Shown: piece by piece, positions 17,135-27,724 of the stretch | Layout of the letters: each line of letters starts with the position of its first letter | Numbering within the stretch: the stretch's first letter is position 1 | Position numbers and translations under genes: made by a program | Notes under the pieces: generated by a model | Seen by the model: the letters and a program-made list of their open reading frames with translations, nothing else | Database searches by the model: none | Told to the model about the DNA's origin: nothing | Assembly: GCF_900636535.1 (NCBI RefSeq) | Contig: NZ_LR134289.1 | Location: forward strand, 1,240,001-1,304,000 | Length of the DNA: 64,000 nt | Reading direction: 5' to 3' | Origin: Chryseobacterium gleum | GTDB lineage: Bacteria; Bacteroidota; Bacteroidia; Flavobacteriales; Weeksellaceae

Positions 17135-19657
17135 TCAGTGAAGCATTTCGCTTTCGGGAGCGCCCAGGTAAGAGGGTTTTAATCCTCCGGTGTTGATCAG
17201 TATCTTTTCAAGGACAATGCCGGGTTCCAACACTCTGAAACGTAACGTGTGCTTTCCAGCCTGCTGAACCGAATGCTTTGTAATGGATTTAATGATATGT
17301 TCGGACTGCCATCTTCCCAATTCTCCTTTATAATGGCCGTTGAAGTTGACAATTTGCGGAGTTTCGTTGTCAAAAGAAATTTCGTAACGCAATCCTTTAT
17401 TATGATTAAAATTTAAAGTCGGTGCTAATAATAATTGGACTTCAAACTCCCCTTTTGATTCAAAATTGATATCATATTCCAGCCAGATATTTTCATTAGC
17501 TTTGGGATAGGCATTCTGCGGAAAGGTTGTCACTCCCGACTTTGTTTTTCCAAAATCAGGAATCACTTCCCAATGGATTCGGTCAGAATTACTCATTCTT
17601 GCAAAATTTTCTGCTTCAATGGAAACATAACCATTTTTCTCCTGAAATATCTTTTCTTTGGGAACCTCAGCGTCAGAAATATAGGTCACTTCAGGCATTA
17701 TATTTTCTTTTCCATCTGCCCAGCTTTTATATCCTATTCTCATTTGATCCATCATATGCTTCCATTTTCCATTGGCAATCACATTATTGTATTGATTGTC
17801 CAAGTAAGCGTTTCTTTCAAAACATGCCTTCACTTTATCTGCGTAGAAATTGGCTTCCGGATCTTTTTTCCTTGCCAGTTCCCTGTTTTTTGCCACCGCG
17901 TAGTACATTTCGTATAAATTACCGCAGGCATCAATCGGGTATAAAACCAACTGATAATACGCATCCTGATATTCTGCTGGAATCTGCTCTTTTAAACGTA
18001 AAGCTTCTACGGCCAATGCTCTGTAATCATTTAAAACCGTTTCAAATTCATGGTAATTCTCAAGGCTGTACGTTTTACTGTCAAGGGTTTCAGGAGTTAC
18101 TCTTCTGTTGTATTTGGAATACAGATTAATCATCCTGGCAATTTCTTTGGTGTGTTTTTCTCCAAACTGCTGAGCAGCCCATTTCTCAATATATTCCAAA
18201 AGGTTTTTAGCATTAAACTGCTTCGGATTCCAGGCCATTTCCAGGAAAAAACTGATCGGAAACTCCATAGGTTTTAAATCTCCTACATTCACTACCCAAA
18301 GCTTATCTACTTTATGTTCGTAAGAAAGATTCATCTGTTCCCAGACTCTCTGGATGGGACTGATGTTGATCCATTTGGAGTTTCTCGGGCCGCCTACATA
18401 ATCAAAATGGTAATAGATTCCATAGCCTCCTTTATGCAAAGGTTTTGAAAGGTCAGGAAGCTTTCTTACATTTCCCCAGTTATCATCACAGAACAGCAGG
18501 ATCACATCATCCGGAACCCTCATTCCTTTATCATAATAGTCCTGAACTTCTTTATACAATGCCCAGACCTGAGGTGTTTTCTCCGCTTTTTTACCTGTAA
18601 CATCTGCAATAATTTTACGCTGATCTTTTACAATTTTCTCGAGCAAGGCAATATTGGTTCCCTCTCCCATCGCTTCATCACCATCACCACGCATTCCGAC
18701 TGTAACAAGCTTTTCCCAGCTCTTGCTTCTTTCGAGTCCGGATTTCCAGAACTTCTTTAAAACTTCTGCATTTTTAGCATAATCCCAGATATTCGGGAGG
18801 TTATTTTTTTTGATATACCTGTGCCAGTCGGTTTGTGCCAAAGCCATAGGCTCATGGTGGGAAGTTCCCATGACAATACCCATTTCATTTGCTAAAGGGC
18901 CGCTCAAAGGGTCATCATCATAGAATGCTTTCCCCCACATTGCCGGCCATATATAGTTTCCTTTAAGACGCAGGATCAGTTCAAAAACTTTTTCGTAAAA
19001 TTTAGAATTAACTCCGCCAAAAGTTGCTCTTGCCCAGCCTCCCAATGAAGGTTCTTCATCATTAAGGAAAATACCGCGATACTCTACAGCAGGCTCACCA
19101 TCAGTATGTATTCCTTTTTTAAAGTATACATTATCTTTTTTCTCAACCGGAACATCTGCCCAATAATACCATGGTGAAACACCTATCTGCTTAGACATTT
19201 CATAAATCCCGTAAATCGTTCCCCTTTTATCACTTCCCGCAATCACAATGGCTTCAGAAACGCCCGGAAATGGATTACTGACATTCTGAATGATATATTT
19301 TTCTCTTTTCCCTGTTAATGCTTTTCCATCTAGCTTTTTTTGACGAATTAAATTATCAATGGTCTTGCTTTTAACTGCTTCACCAATAATGATGATCATT
19401 CTGTTCACTCCAGGGTTTTGGGAAACCAGATGAGGCTGAACACCGGTTACTTTTTGAAAATCAGATTGAAGATTCGCAACGGCACGCAGAATTCCTTTAT
19501 CCGAATCACTGTCTGAAAAAAGCATCAAACCTGAATTGCGCTCTTTCAATACCATCGAATTTTCTGTCTTGGCAAAAGAAATAAATGGTTCGGTTGCTTT
19601 TACAAAAAATATAAACAACAACGTAAGAAACAACGAAATGTTTTTTGTAAAATTCAT
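17135..19657 (-). CDS. Exported GH115 alpha-glucuronidase
   Basis: An 840-residue enzyme with an N-terminal hydrophobic export signal (about residues 6-20). The long conserved stretch from WYYWADVPVEKKDNVY through EPAVEYRGIFLNDEEPSLGGWA, RLKGNYIWPAMWG and MGTSHHEPMALAQ is characteristic of GH115, which removes (4-O-methyl-)D-glucuronic acid from internal xylose units of glucuronoxylan. The C-terminal part (about 660-830) is a beta-sandwich. Its product feeds the uxaC/uxuA/kdgK/eda genes in the same island. It follows the SGNH hydrolase gene by 16 bp and probably ends the GH27-to-GH115 unit. Confidence 0.94.
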   Translation of the reverse strand: MNFTKNISLFLTLLFIFFVKATEPFISFAKTENSMVLKERNSGLMLFSDSDSDKGILRAVANLQSDFQKVTGVQPHLVSQNPGVNRMIIIIGEAVKSKTIDNLIRQKKLDGKALTGKREKYIIQNVSNPFPGVSEAIVIAGSDKRGTIYGIYEMSKQIGVSPWYYWADVPVEKKDNVYFKKGIHTDGEPAVEYRGIFLNDEEPSLGGWARATFGGVNSKFYEKVFELILRLKGNYIWPAMWGKAFYDDDPLSGPLANEMGIVMGTSHHEPMALAQTDWHRYIKKNNLPNIWDYAKNAEVLKKFWKSGLERSKSWEKLVTVGMRGDGDEAMGEGTNIALLEKIVKDQRKIIADVTGKKAEKTPQVWALYKEVQDYYDKGMRVPDDVILLFCDDNWGNVRKLPDLSKPLHKGGYGIYYHFDYVGGPRNSKWINISPIQRVWEQMNLSYEHKVDKLWVVNVGDLKPMEFPISFFLEMAWNPKQFNAKNLLEYIEKWAAQQFGEKHTKEIARMINLYSKYNRRVTPETLDSKTYSLENYHEFETVLNDYRALAVEALRLKEQIPAEYQDAYYQLVLYPIDACGNLYEMYYAVAKNRELARKKDPEANFYADKVKACFERNAYLDNQYNNVIANGKWKHMMDQMRIGYKSWADGKENIMPEVTYISDAEVPKEKIFQEKNGYVSIEAENFARMSNSDRIHWEVIPDFGKTKSGVTTFPQNAYPKANENIWLEYDINFESKGEFEVQLLLAPTLNFNHNKGLRYEISFDNETPQIVNFNGHYKGELGRWQSEHIIKSITKHSVQQAGKHTLRFRVLEPGIVLEKILINTGGLKPSYLGAPESEMLH

Positions 19658-19673
19658 ACTATATCTTTTTGAT

Positions 19674-20894
19674 TTAATTTTTAAATAAGTTCAGATCCAC
19701 AAATTCTCCCATTCTTCTGTAGCCGGATTCATTGGGATGAAGAAAATCATGGTCGTGCATATCGTTTAAGATGACTTCCGGATTTTCACTCTGCATTTGT
19801 TTTGCAAAATCGATGACGGCATCAAACTTCCCGCTGTTTCTTATCCAGTCATTTACTTTTTTCCAGGCCTCGATACGGAAAGGTTTGTCGTAGAATGACT
19901 TTCCGAAAGGAAGAATCGTTGCTCCGTACACTTTGATTCCGTTAGCATGTGCCTTATCGATCATCACCTGGTAAGCGGCAATCAGTTCTTCTGTTCTTTT
20001 GGAAGCATCATCAGCATCTCTTGTTCCTCCAAGATCATTCACTCCTTCCAGAATGATCAGCCATTTTACGCCCTGCTGATTGAGGATGTTATAATCGAAA
20101 CGGTCTAATGCTGTAGGACCCAAACCGCCACGCACCACACAATTCCCACCAATCCCGAAATTAAGGACACTTACATTCCTGGTTGAAGGATTCGCCAGTA
20201 ACCGCTGCGAAAAAATATCCGGCCAGCGATTCTGTCTATTGGCTCCCGATCCTCTTCCGTCGGTAATGGAATTTCCCATAATAGCCACCGCACACGAGGG
20301 TTCACCTGTCTTTACATCGATGTTAAAAAGCGAATACCAATGATCTGTTTTTACAGGATTTTTAAATATAGCAGCACTCGCTTGCACACCTTTAACAATA
20401 AAAGAGGTTGTTCTTGAACCCGGATGCCCGGTGACAGATTGGGTTACTTTTCCATAGGAAATGGTAATGGCCAGCAGCGAATTAGACTTCAGGTTAAAGT
20501 TCACTTCATCAGAATAAATATCAGATCCGGGAGCAATTTTAAAACTGTTTTTCTTCTCAAACGTTAATGATCTGATGGTAGTTGCATCCACATTGCGGCT
20601 ATCGGACGGCACAGCAATGGAAACCGCTTTTACCGCCAGACTATCCATGGAATATTTGTTGGAAAAACGTAACCGCAATTTTTTTCCACCCACAGATACA
20701 CGCACAATCTGACGCAAGGTATTTCCTGAAAGCCCCGGTTCCGGCGGAAGATTTTTGGGTTCCACCAATTGGGGAGCCGTTGCCCAGGTAGTGAGCCACT
20801 GGTCTTTGGATGACTGCTTTTCCAGACTCCGGGAGGAAGAGCAGGAAATCAAAAATCCCGAAATGATGAAGATGTATAAATTTTTGAAGCGCAT
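19674..20894 (-). CDS. SGNH/GDSL hydrolase lipoprotein, candidate acetylxylan esterase
   Basis: The ATG at 20894 is used; the frame extends to 20918, but its first codon there is TTG and the lipoprotein signal begins at the ATG (IISGFLISCSSS, Cys18). The 406-residue product has an N-terminal beta-domain (about 30-190) and an SGNH hydrolase domain with Ser209 in AIMGNSITDG, the block Gly in NFGIGGN, the block Asn in LEGVND and the Asp/His pair in HDFLHPNE. The block I residue is GNS instead of GDS, which still keeps the serine. In this setting removal of acetyl groups from xylan is plausible but not shown by sequence. Confidence 0.82.
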   Translation of the reverse strand: MRFKNLYIFIISGFLISCSSSRSLEKQSSKDQWLTTWATAPQLVEPKNLPPEPGLSGNTLRQIVRVSVGGKKLRLRFSNKYSMDSLAVKAVSIAVPSDSRNVDATTIRSLTFEKKNSFKIAPGSDIYSDEVNFNLKSNSLLAITISYGKVTQSVTGHPGSRTTSFIVKGVQASAAIFKNPVKTDHWYSLFNIDVKTGEPSCAVAIMGNSITDGRGSGANRQNRWPDIFSQRLLANPSTRNVSVLNFGIGGNCVVRGGLGPTALDRFDYNILNQQGVKWLIILEGVNDLGGTRDADDASKRTEELIAAYQVMIDKAHANGIKVYGATILPFGKSFYDKPFRIEAWKKVNDWIRNSGKFDAVIDFAKQMQSENPEVILNDMHDHDFLHPNESGYRRMGEFVDLNLFKN

Positions 20895-20921
20895 TTTTCC
20901 CTGTTTTTTGTTTATCAATCT

Positions 20922-22859
20922 TTAATTTCTTACTACAAATCCTCCGTTCGGCTGAATTTCAATCATAAAGTCGCCTTTTGCATTTACTTTCACTTCTTTT
21001 TCTGATGAATTTCCCTTTGCATCATCATTAATGAATCTAACTGTTTTCCCTGCAAACATCGGAAGCTTTATTTTCAGTTTTTGGGATTTCTTCTCAGCAT
21101 TTACGCCAGCCACATACCATTGATCCGCATGTCTTCTCGCAACCACGGCATACTTCCCGGGATAGCCGTCTATGAAAACTGTTTCATCCCAAAGTGTCGG
21201 AACTTCTTTCATAAAGCTGAGCTGAAATTCCGGAGCATCGGTCAGATTATTCGGCATGATGCCAAACATCTGAACGGGATTCTGAAACAGGATTGCTGTA
21301 GCCAGCTGAAAGCCATCTGTGGTATGCCTTTTATTTTTGGCTCTGTTGGATTTTGTTAAATATTTGTTGAGGAAAGTCCCGCCAAACTCCATGCTTCCCA
21401 CTGTGTTTCTGATGAAAGGATGAAGTGTGGCAAAAAAAGCTTCCTGTTTCCGTACATCTTCTGAGAAATAAAGCATTTCCGAAGCAAGAACGGCTTCACT
21501 TCCCGCATAATTCGGGTACATTACTTCCCAGCCTCTCGGTAAAGTAGCTCCATGGAAAATAATGGTTAGTCCAAAATCATTGGCATCTGACAGAATATCT
21601 TCGTAAAGACGCATGGTTTCCTGTTTGTCTCCTCCGAAGAAATCCACTTTCAGTCCTTTTACACCCGCTTCTTTCAGCCATTTCATTTCTTTTTTCCGTT
21701 CAATGGATGAGCTCATTTTATTTCTAGGTCCCATCGGTGCGTCATTGGCTGCCCCATTGGAATTGTACCAAAGTAATACTCCCACGTTTTTCGATTTTGC
21801 ATATTGAATAAGGTTTTTCATTCGTTCTTTTCCAATATTTTTATCCCAAAGCGCATCCATAAGAATAAACTGATATTTCAGTGCAGCAGCAAGGTCTATG
21901 AATTTCACCTGATCATCATAATTCATACTGTTATCCTGCCACAGAATCCAGCTCCAGGTAGATTTTCCGAACTGATATTCCTGTGAAGGCTCATACATCG
22001 GATCTACCACATCAAAAGGAATGGTAGTTTCTATGATGGGTTTCAGGGAGCTGCCTACTGTAATTGTTCTCCATGGCGTCTTTCCGGGAAGAGAAACAGC
22101 TGCTCCGGTACTTCCGAAACCGTTATTTTCAGCAATGTTCGGATAAGCGACTTTGTAAAGGCTTTTTTCTGCTGTGGTTTCAAGGTGTGAAGCACAATAC
22201 GAACTGTTCACTCCTGTCTCAGAAAGTAATACCCAGCCTTCATTTCCGATATGGAACAGGCCAGGAAAAACGTATCCGTAATCGGATGGTATTCCCAGCT
22301 CAGCATCAGCTTTATAACCGCTTTCATAACTTGGCGCTGTGCGGGCAAATCCTGTCATCGGCTTCATCATAGGTGAAAGAAAAGTAGTGGTCTGTGACGG
22401 GAACCTGTACCCTGTGGTTTCTGACTGTACCACAACACTCAGCCGTTCTTTCATCGGTGGAATAATATAACGGAAAGCAATATTGTTGTTGCTCACCTGA
22501 AATTCAATGCCTATTTGATGCTGGTCTGCATTACTGAAGTTAACCAATAAAGTATTGGCCTTATAATCAATCTCAGATTTTTTGATTTTTTCGTTTGTAT
22601 ATTTCTTAGAAATGATATCTTTTTTGCTGTCCACAAATTTCAGATCCTTTGAAAAATCGGACTCGTTGGTTACCAAACCCAACGGGGATTTTTCAAGCAT
22701 TGCTTTTCCCTGAAGGATAACATTATACGATGCTTTTCCCTCTTCTGAAAAAACATGAAGTTTCAGATGTCCGTCAGGGCTTGAAATTTCTGCAACCTGT
22801 GCAAAGCTTTTGCTGATCAGAAACAGACTGAATACGATATATAAAACTTTTTTTCTCAT
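20922..22859 (-). CDS. Secreted GH97 alpha-galactosidase-type enzyme (retaining)
   Basis: A 645-residue GH97 protein with signal peptide (FLISKSFAQ), N-terminal super-sandwich (about 25-275), (beta/alpha)8 domain (about 280-555) and C-terminal sandwich. Asp406 in GLKVDFFGGD and Glu461 in AVLASEML are exactly 55 residues apart, as are the nucleophile Asp415 and acid/base Glu470 of the retaining Bacteroides enzyme BtGH97b. The inverting SusB type lacks this Asp. This points to alpha-galactosidase rather than alpha-glucosidase, fitting capping galactose on complex arabinoxylans. It lies 3 bp after the GH43-CBM6 gene and 28 bp before the esterase ATG. Confidence 0.9.
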   Translation of the reverse strand: MRKKVLYIVFSLFLISKSFAQVAEISSPDGHLKLHVFSEEGKASYNVILQGKAMLEKSPLGLVTNESDFSKDLKFVDSKKDIISKKYTNEKIKKSEIDYKANTLLVNFSNADQHQIGIEFQVSNNNIAFRYIIPPMKERLSVVVQSETTGYRFPSQTTTFLSPMMKPMTGFARTAPSYESGYKADAELGIPSDYGYVFPGLFHIGNEGWVLLSETGVNSSYCASHLETTAEKSLYKVAYPNIAENNGFGSTGAAVSLPGKTPWRTITVGSSLKPIIETTIPFDVVDPMYEPSQEYQFGKSTWSWILWQDNSMNYDDQVKFIDLAAALKYQFILMDALWDKNIGKERMKNLIQYAKSKNVGVLLWYNSNGAANDAPMGPRNKMSSSIERKKEMKWLKEAGVKGLKVDFFGGDKQETMRLYEDILSDANDFGLTIIFHGATLPRGWEVMYPNYAGSEAVLASEMLYFSEDVRKQEAFFATLHPFIRNTVGSMEFGGTFLNKYLTKSNRAKNKRHTTDGFQLATAILFQNPVQMFGIMPNNLTDAPEFQLSFMKEVPTLWDETVFIDGYPGKYAVVARRHADQWYVAGVNAEKKSQKLKIKLPMFAGKTVRFINDDAKGNSSEKEVKVNAKGDFMIEIQPNGGFVVRN

Positions 22860-22861
22860 AA

Positions 22862-24238
22862 TTAATTATTTTCAAGAAAGGTCCAGTAATCGAAATACAT
22901 AATATCTGTTGAGGCTTTTCCATTGAATACAAAGTACAGATCATGAATGCCGGTAATCTTTTCAGTAAGCTGAACTTTCACGGTTTCCCAGCGGTCATCT
23001 CCACCCGTCAGCGGAACCTTTACCGTTGCAGCAACCGGGCCGTTCACAGCATTCAGATGAACGGTCATTGTGACGTCACTGTTATGGGTAGTTCCTACTC
23101 TTGCAGAGAAGGCAGCAGCTCCTTTTTTCCGGAAATCTACATTCTTTACACTGCTATAAGCCCCATTTTTTTTTGCTTTGATGAAAACACCAGCCTCTTT
23201 ATTCTGATAGGATTTTACATTTTCCGACCAGGCAATCATTTCTGCCTGATTGAATGAATAAGGATTAACTGTTGCGATAGCTTTTGTAATTCCGTTGGTC
23301 ATTTTAAATGGTGAGATGGAACCGTCTTTATTGAATGTAAGCTCTTCCAGACTTACCGATCTTGTAAAACCGCTTCCGCCCGGCAATGCACCATTATGAT
23401 AAAAGAAATAGGTTTTCCCCCGGAAATCAATAACACCGGGATGATTGGTGAATGATTTCCCTTCAGTAGGCATTACAATTCCTCCATATTTCCAGGGTCC
23501 CTGTGCTGTTTTACCTGTAGAATATCCTATGAATTCAGGAAGCGGACCGCCCGGCCAGAAAAGATAATACAGGTTTTTCCTTTTGTACAGCCAAGGACCT
23601 TCCTCGTATTTTGTGGGTCTTTCCAGGTTAGGCTTTCCGTCCCTTTTTCCAAATGATTCTTCGGTCATCGGAACTTCTGTAATATTTCCGGAATAGGAAA
23701 TCATATCTTCATTCAGCTTTACGTATTTTAATTTAGGATTTCCCCAGTACATATGAGCCTGTCCGTCATCATCTACAAAAACGGTAGGATCAATATCTCC
23801 CCATTCGCTCTGAACAAGAGGCTTTCCCAGCGGATCATGAAAAGGCCCAAACGGACTGTCGCCAACGGCAACCCCTATAGCGCCTTTGTTATTGGTTTTG
23901 GACCACATCGGAACGTATAAAAAAAACTTTCCGTTTCTTTCTACACATTGTGCGGCCCAGGCATCACGTTTTGCCCAGTCGAAATCTTTATACGAGAGAA
24001 TTGTTCCGTGATCTGTCCAGTTGACCATGTCGTTGGTGGAATACACTTTCCAGTCGTTCATGGTAAACCAGGTGGAATCATCCTCATCGTGTGTGGTGTA
24101 GACATACAGCCTGTCATTGTAGACCATTGGTGCCGGATCTGCAGTGTAGTTGGTCTGAATAATAGGGTTCTGCGCTGATAAGCCTTCGGAAAAGCCTATC
24201 AGACAAAGTCCCAGTATATATTGTATTGTATTTTTCAT
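22862..24238 (-). CDS. Secreted GH43 arabinoxylan-type glycosidase with CBM6 (copy 2)
   Basis: A 458-residue protein with signal peptide (GFSEGLSAQ), a five-bladed GH43 propeller (about 25-320) and a CBM6-like domain (about 330-455). The catalytic triad is Asp34 (TADPAPMVY), Asp150 (DIDPTVF) and Glu213 (YEEGPWLYK). GH43 enzymes of this layout act mainly as arabinoxylan arabinofuranohydrolases, some as xylosidases; the subfamily is not assigned. It is a tandem paralogue of the next gene, which ends 7 bp upstream; the loops around the active site differ, which suggests split specificity. Confidence 0.9.
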   Translation of the reverse strand: MKNTIQYILGLCLIGFSEGLSAQNPIIQTNYTADPAPMVYNDRLYVYTTHDEDDSTWFTMNDWKVYSTNDMVNWTDHGTILSYKDFDWAKRDAWAAQCVERNGKFFLYVPMWSKTNNKGAIGVAVGDSPFGPFHDPLGKPLVQSEWGDIDPTVFVDDDGQAHMYWGNPKLKYVKLNEDMISYSGNITEVPMTEESFGKRDGKPNLERPTKYEEGPWLYKRKNLYYLFWPGGPLPEFIGYSTGKTAQGPWKYGGIVMPTEGKSFTNHPGVIDFRGKTYFFYHNGALPGGSGFTRSVSLEELTFNKDGSISPFKMTNGITKAIATVNPYSFNQAEMIAWSENVKSYQNKEAGVFIKAKKNGAYSSVKNVDFRKKGAAAFSARVGTTHNSDVTMTVHLNAVNGPVAATVKVPLTGGDDRWETVKVQLTEKITGIHDLYFVFNGKASTDIMYFDYWTFLENN

Positions 24239-24244
24239 AATCAG

Positions 24245-25651
24245 TTATTTTTTCTGAAAACTCCAGTAATCGAAATTAAACAGCTTTCTCCCTGCCGTAA
24301 TATTTTTTCCCTGGAACACAAAATACAGATCGTGGACACCGAAAACGGATGCTGAAATTTTTGTTGTCAGCGTTTTAAATTCTTCCCAGCCACCGGTTCT
24401 CGGAATTTCAATCTCGGCTATTTTTGGTCCTTTAACATCATCCAGATGAACTTCCAGGATACCGCCATCGATTCCTGCGGCAACGGAAGCTGAAAATGCA
24501 GAAGCCCCTTTTTCAAAATCTACCGAACGGACCCTGATATACCCTCCTGCTCTGGCATCGGAGACATACACTCCGGTTTTCCTGTTTTCGGAAGTGCTGC
24601 ATTTTTCCGACCATGCCATAGTTTCGGCTTCGGTTCTCTGATATGGATTTAAGGTTCCAGCCGGAGCTACACCTTCTTTGGTCATTATAATCTTCGGAAT
24701 AGTCCCGTCAGCATGATATCTGAATTCTTCTACAGCAGTTGAGCGTCCGTAGCTTCCTCCGGCCGGCAATAGTCCGGTATGGTAAAACAGGTAGGACTTT
24801 CCTTTGAAATCGATAATTCCGCCATGGTTGGTAAAGCTGTTAGTAGGCTGGTCGGTCATTATTTTCCCCTGATATTTCCACGGCCCGGTTGGCGATGGGC
24901 TGGTTGAATAGGATAAACATTCTGTTCTTCCGGTCATTCCAGCGTACATCATATAATATTGATTGTTTCGCTTGTAAAGCCATGGTCCTTCTACATATAC
25001 ATCATCAAATTTTTCCTGCTTTTGCAGAACCTCATCACTTTTCCCGGGACGTCTCAGCCCGCCGAAAGCTTCCACCGATTGTGGAATTTCTGTGATTTTC
25101 CCCTGATAGGAAGTCATATCTTTATTGAGCTTCACATAAAATAATTTACTGTTTCCCCAATACAGATAAGCCTGTCCGTCATCATCTATAAAAACCGTCG
25201 GGTCAATATTATCCCAGGTTCCGGTTGAAATCAGAGGTTTTCCCAAAGCATCTCTGAAAGGCCCTGTAGGACTGTCAGACACCGCCACCCCAATAGCCAT
25301 ATTGTTGTCAACGGTCTGTACACAGATATACCAGTAGAATTTACCGTTTCTTTCAATACACTGTGCTGCCCAGGCCCTGTCCCGCGCCCAGCTGAAAGAC
25401 TCTAAAGAAATAGGCGAACCATGGTCTGTATAATTGACCATATCTTCCGTGGAATACACCCGCCATTTGGTCATCGTATAAAAATCAAATCCCGGCTGAT
25501 CATCCCCTGTATAAACATACATTTTCCCTTGATAGACCATGGGAGCCGGATCTGGTGTAAAATGGGTCTGAATAACCGGATTCTGTGCAGCAATACCAAT
25601 CCCTGCCAACAGAAAAGAAAGTGTGATATATTTTAAGTTTCGTTGATTCAT
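24245..25651 (-). CDS. Secreted GH43 arabinoxylan-type glycosidase with CBM6 (copy 1)
   Basis: A 468-residue paralogue of the gene at 22862-24238, with the same order of signal peptide, GH43 propeller (about 25-330) and CBM6-like domain (about 340-465). Catalytic residues are Asp34 (TPDPAPMVY), Asp150 (NIDPTVF) and Glu221 (YVEGPWLYK). It carries about eight extra residues before the catalytic Glu, in the loop beginning RRPGKSDEV, and lacks the copy 2 loop with GKPNLERPT. Both export signals end in Ala-Gln-Asn-Pro. It lies 10 bp after GH27 in the same unit. Confidence 0.9.
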   Translation of the reverse strand: MNQRNLKYITLSFLLAGIGIAAQNPVIQTHFTPDPAPMVYQGKMYVYTGDDQPGFDFYTMTKWRVYSTEDMVNYTDHGSPISLESFSWARDRAWAAQCIERNGKFYWYICVQTVDNNMAIGVAVSDSPTGPFRDALGKPLISTGTWDNIDPTVFIDDDGQAYLYWGNSKLFYVKLNKDMTSYQGKITEIPQSVEAFGGLRRPGKSDEVLQKQEKFDDVYVEGPWLYKRNNQYYMMYAGMTGRTECLSYSTSPSPTGPWKYQGKIMTDQPTNSFTNHGGIIDFKGKSYLFYHTGLLPAGGSYGRSTAVEEFRYHADGTIPKIIMTKEGVAPAGTLNPYQRTEAETMAWSEKCSTSENRKTGVYVSDARAGGYIRVRSVDFEKGASAFSASVAAGIDGGILEVHLDDVKGPKIAEIEIPRTGGWEEFKTLTTKISASVFGVHDLYFVFQGKNITAGRKLFNFDYWSFQKK

Positions 25652-25660
25652 ATCTTAATC

Positions 25661-27685
25661 TTAATTATTGAGTGAAATGAATTTATAATAGGCAACGCCA
25701 TGTGCCGGAATGTCCAATGAAAGACCTTTTTTGTCCGTATTGATTTCTGCAATATCCTTCTGTCTCCAAAGGTCACGAACCGTCTGAACACCGGAAATTC
25801 CTAATTTTTTGAAATCTTTATAGGGTAGCGTCACTTTTTCTCTTCCGAAATTGGCAAAAGCCACAGCTTTGCTTCCGTCCTCCAAATCTTTGACATAAAT
25901 TCTGAGCTCACCAATGGTCTGCAAACAAACACCCTGTCTTCCCAAAGCATCCTGATTGACGGCGATAACCTCGTCATTCGTCAGAAGGTTTAAGGTGAAA
26001 TCATCCAGTTTCTCAAGGTCACAGCCAATGAGCAACGGGGCTGAAAAAATACTCCACAGACTCATATGAAGATACTGTTCATCAGGCTTCAACCGGCTCT
26101 GATGTGGATTTCCCCAGCCAACAACGCCAACAACCAGCATATCCGGATCGTTCCGGTTTCCGGGTTTCGCAAAAGGCGCGGCTCTATCCTGAGCAAGGGC
26201 AATATTCTTTACGCTTGACCAAGTATCTGTAATATCGTTGGTGGTACGCCAGGATTGTGCATTGACCTCATCACCCCACTTCCATACATCGCCCATTCCA
26301 TATTGGCAGAGATTGTAAACGATATCTCTTGGCTGCTGCTTCAAAAGGCTTCCCATCAGTTTGAACGGTTTTACACCTTTATCCGGATCTCCGCCGCCCT
26401 GAAAGGCAAGAGAAGGAACTTTATTGGGATCATTATCCGGCAGCCCGTCAATTACACCGCCATAGCTGCACCAGTCATATTTCAGGTAATCAACGCCCCA
26501 TTTGGTATAGCTTTCAGCATCCTGTTTTTCGTAACCGTAGCTTCCGGCACATCCGCCACAGGTCCATGGACCGGGAGAAGAATAAATTCCCATTTTCAAG
26601 CCATTGTTATGCATGTAGTCTGCAAGACCTTTCATATCAGGAAATTTGGAATTGGTCAGGATATAACCGTTTTCATCGCGCATTTTTCCCTGGAATGAAG
26701 GGTCTTTTCCATCTCTGTTATACTGCCAGGAATCATCAATATTGATATAATTCCAGCCGTGATTGATCAGTCCCGACTTTATAAGGGCATCTGCTGCACG
26801 TTTCACTTTATCAGCAGAAACTTCATGTCCGAAGCAGTTCCAGCTATTCCAGCCCATTGTAGGTGTGAGAGCGATTCTGTCTCCACATTCTATTTTCAAT
26901 TTTTTTGAAGCTGAACCTTTCGCATTTTTAGCATTCAAAGTCACTTCATAACTTCCTTTAGAATCTATTTTTCCAGTGATGATTCCGGTCTGTGAATCTA
27001 TTGTTAAACCTTTCGGAAGGTTTTTCGCCGTAAAAGTCATTGGTCTGTCGCCCGTTGCTGCAACCCTGAACAAAAAAGGTGAGCCAGGACGAACTCCATA
27101 AACGCCTGCTGAATTAATTTTTGGAGTTGCTGCAGGTTTTGGCGTCAAAATATAAGGTACTGACGAAATCGGGTTAAATGTTGTCAGTTTTGCACCGTTT
27201 GCTGTTTCAAACTTAGCATCTGCCCAATCGGCGTGATCATAATAAGGTCCGTTTCCGCCGTCTGTTACGACTAATTCTAATTGTTTTACACCTTCCAGCA
27301 AAACGGAAACAGGCTTTGCTTTATCGCCTAATTTCATGACCCCGCTTGACCAAAGTTTTTTGTTGTCGCCGTAAATTTCAAATTCGGCAGCGGGATTTTG
27401 ACCTTTGATTTCATCATCCATTCCCACCATTGCTGAAAAGCTTTTTGCTTTGCCATTTAATTTAATCAACAAAGAACTTTCAGCGTGAGTTCCAAAGCCT
27501 CTGTCAAATGTTTCTCCGGCAATCGTCAGTTTTTTGCCATCCACAGAAGTATTAACTCCCGGCTTTCCATGTCCTTGAGTGGCCACGTTCAAATCAAGCT
27601 TATCCAGCCAGACTACTGACTGAGCTTTGGAAGCAGTAAAGGAAAGCAAGATAATTCCTGTAATTAAAAATGTATTCTTCAACAT
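25661..27685 (-). CDS. Secreted GH27 alpha-galactosidase with NPCBM and Ig-like domains
   Basis: A 674-residue protein: signal peptide (ASKAQ), NPCBM domain (about 23-165), Ig-like putative carbohydrate-side domain (about 190-265, ending KKLKIECGD) and GH27 catalytic domain (about 270-670). TMGWNSWNCFGHEVS, nucleophile Asp404 (YLKYDWC) and acid/base Asp484 (SWRTTNDI) are present. GH27 covers alpha-galactosidase, alpha-N-acetylgalactosaminidase and, in some members, beta-L-arabinopyranosidase. In a xylan setting alpha-galactosidase or beta-L-arabinopyranosidase fits; sequence alone does not decide. A promoter-like box precedes it, so it may start a unit of six genes down to GH115. Confidence 0.92.
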   Translation of the reverse strand: MLKNTFLITGIILLSFTASKAQSVVWLDKLDLNVATQGHGKPGVNTSVDGKKLTIAGETFDRGFGTHAESSLLIKLNGKAKSFSAMVGMDDEIKGQNPAAEFEIYGDNKKLWSSGVMKLGDKAKPVSVLLEGVKQLELVVTDGGNGPYYDHADWADAKFETANGAKLTTFNPISSVPYILTPKPAATPKINSAGVYGVRPGSPFLFRVAATGDRPMTFTAKNLPKGLTIDSQTGIITGKIDSKGSYEVTLNAKNAKGSASKKLKIECGDRIALTPTMGWNSWNCFGHEVSADKVKRAADALIKSGLINHGWNYINIDDSWQYNRDGKDPSFQGKMRDENGYILTNSKFPDMKGLADYMHNNGLKMGIYSSPGPWTCGGCAGSYGYEKQDAESYTKWGVDYLKYDWCSYGGVIDGLPDNDPNKVPSLAFQGGGDPDKGVKPFKLMGSLLKQQPRDIVYNLCQYGMGDVWKWGDEVNAQSWRTTNDITDTWSSVKNIALAQDRAAPFAKPGNRNDPDMLVVGVVGWGNPHQSRLKPDEQYLHMSLWSIFSAPLLIGCDLEKLDDFTLNLLTNDEVIAVNQDALGRQGVCLQTIGELRIYVKDLEDGSKAVAFANFGREKVTLPYKDFKKLGISGVQTVRDLWRQKDIAEINTDKKGLSLDIPAHGVAYYKFISLNN

Positions 27686-27724
27686 GATTTTAAACCGATT
27701 TATTAAGCTTCATTCATCAAAAGA

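Noticed and set aside
17527..18129. 200-codon open frame antisense to GH115
   Set aside because: The opposite strand encodes an intact GH115; this is a shadow frame with unusual composition (many Phe, Ser, His).
20895..20918. Upstream TTG start for the SGNH hydrolase
   Set aside because: It would put eight polar residues ahead of a complete lipoprotein signal that starts with ATG.
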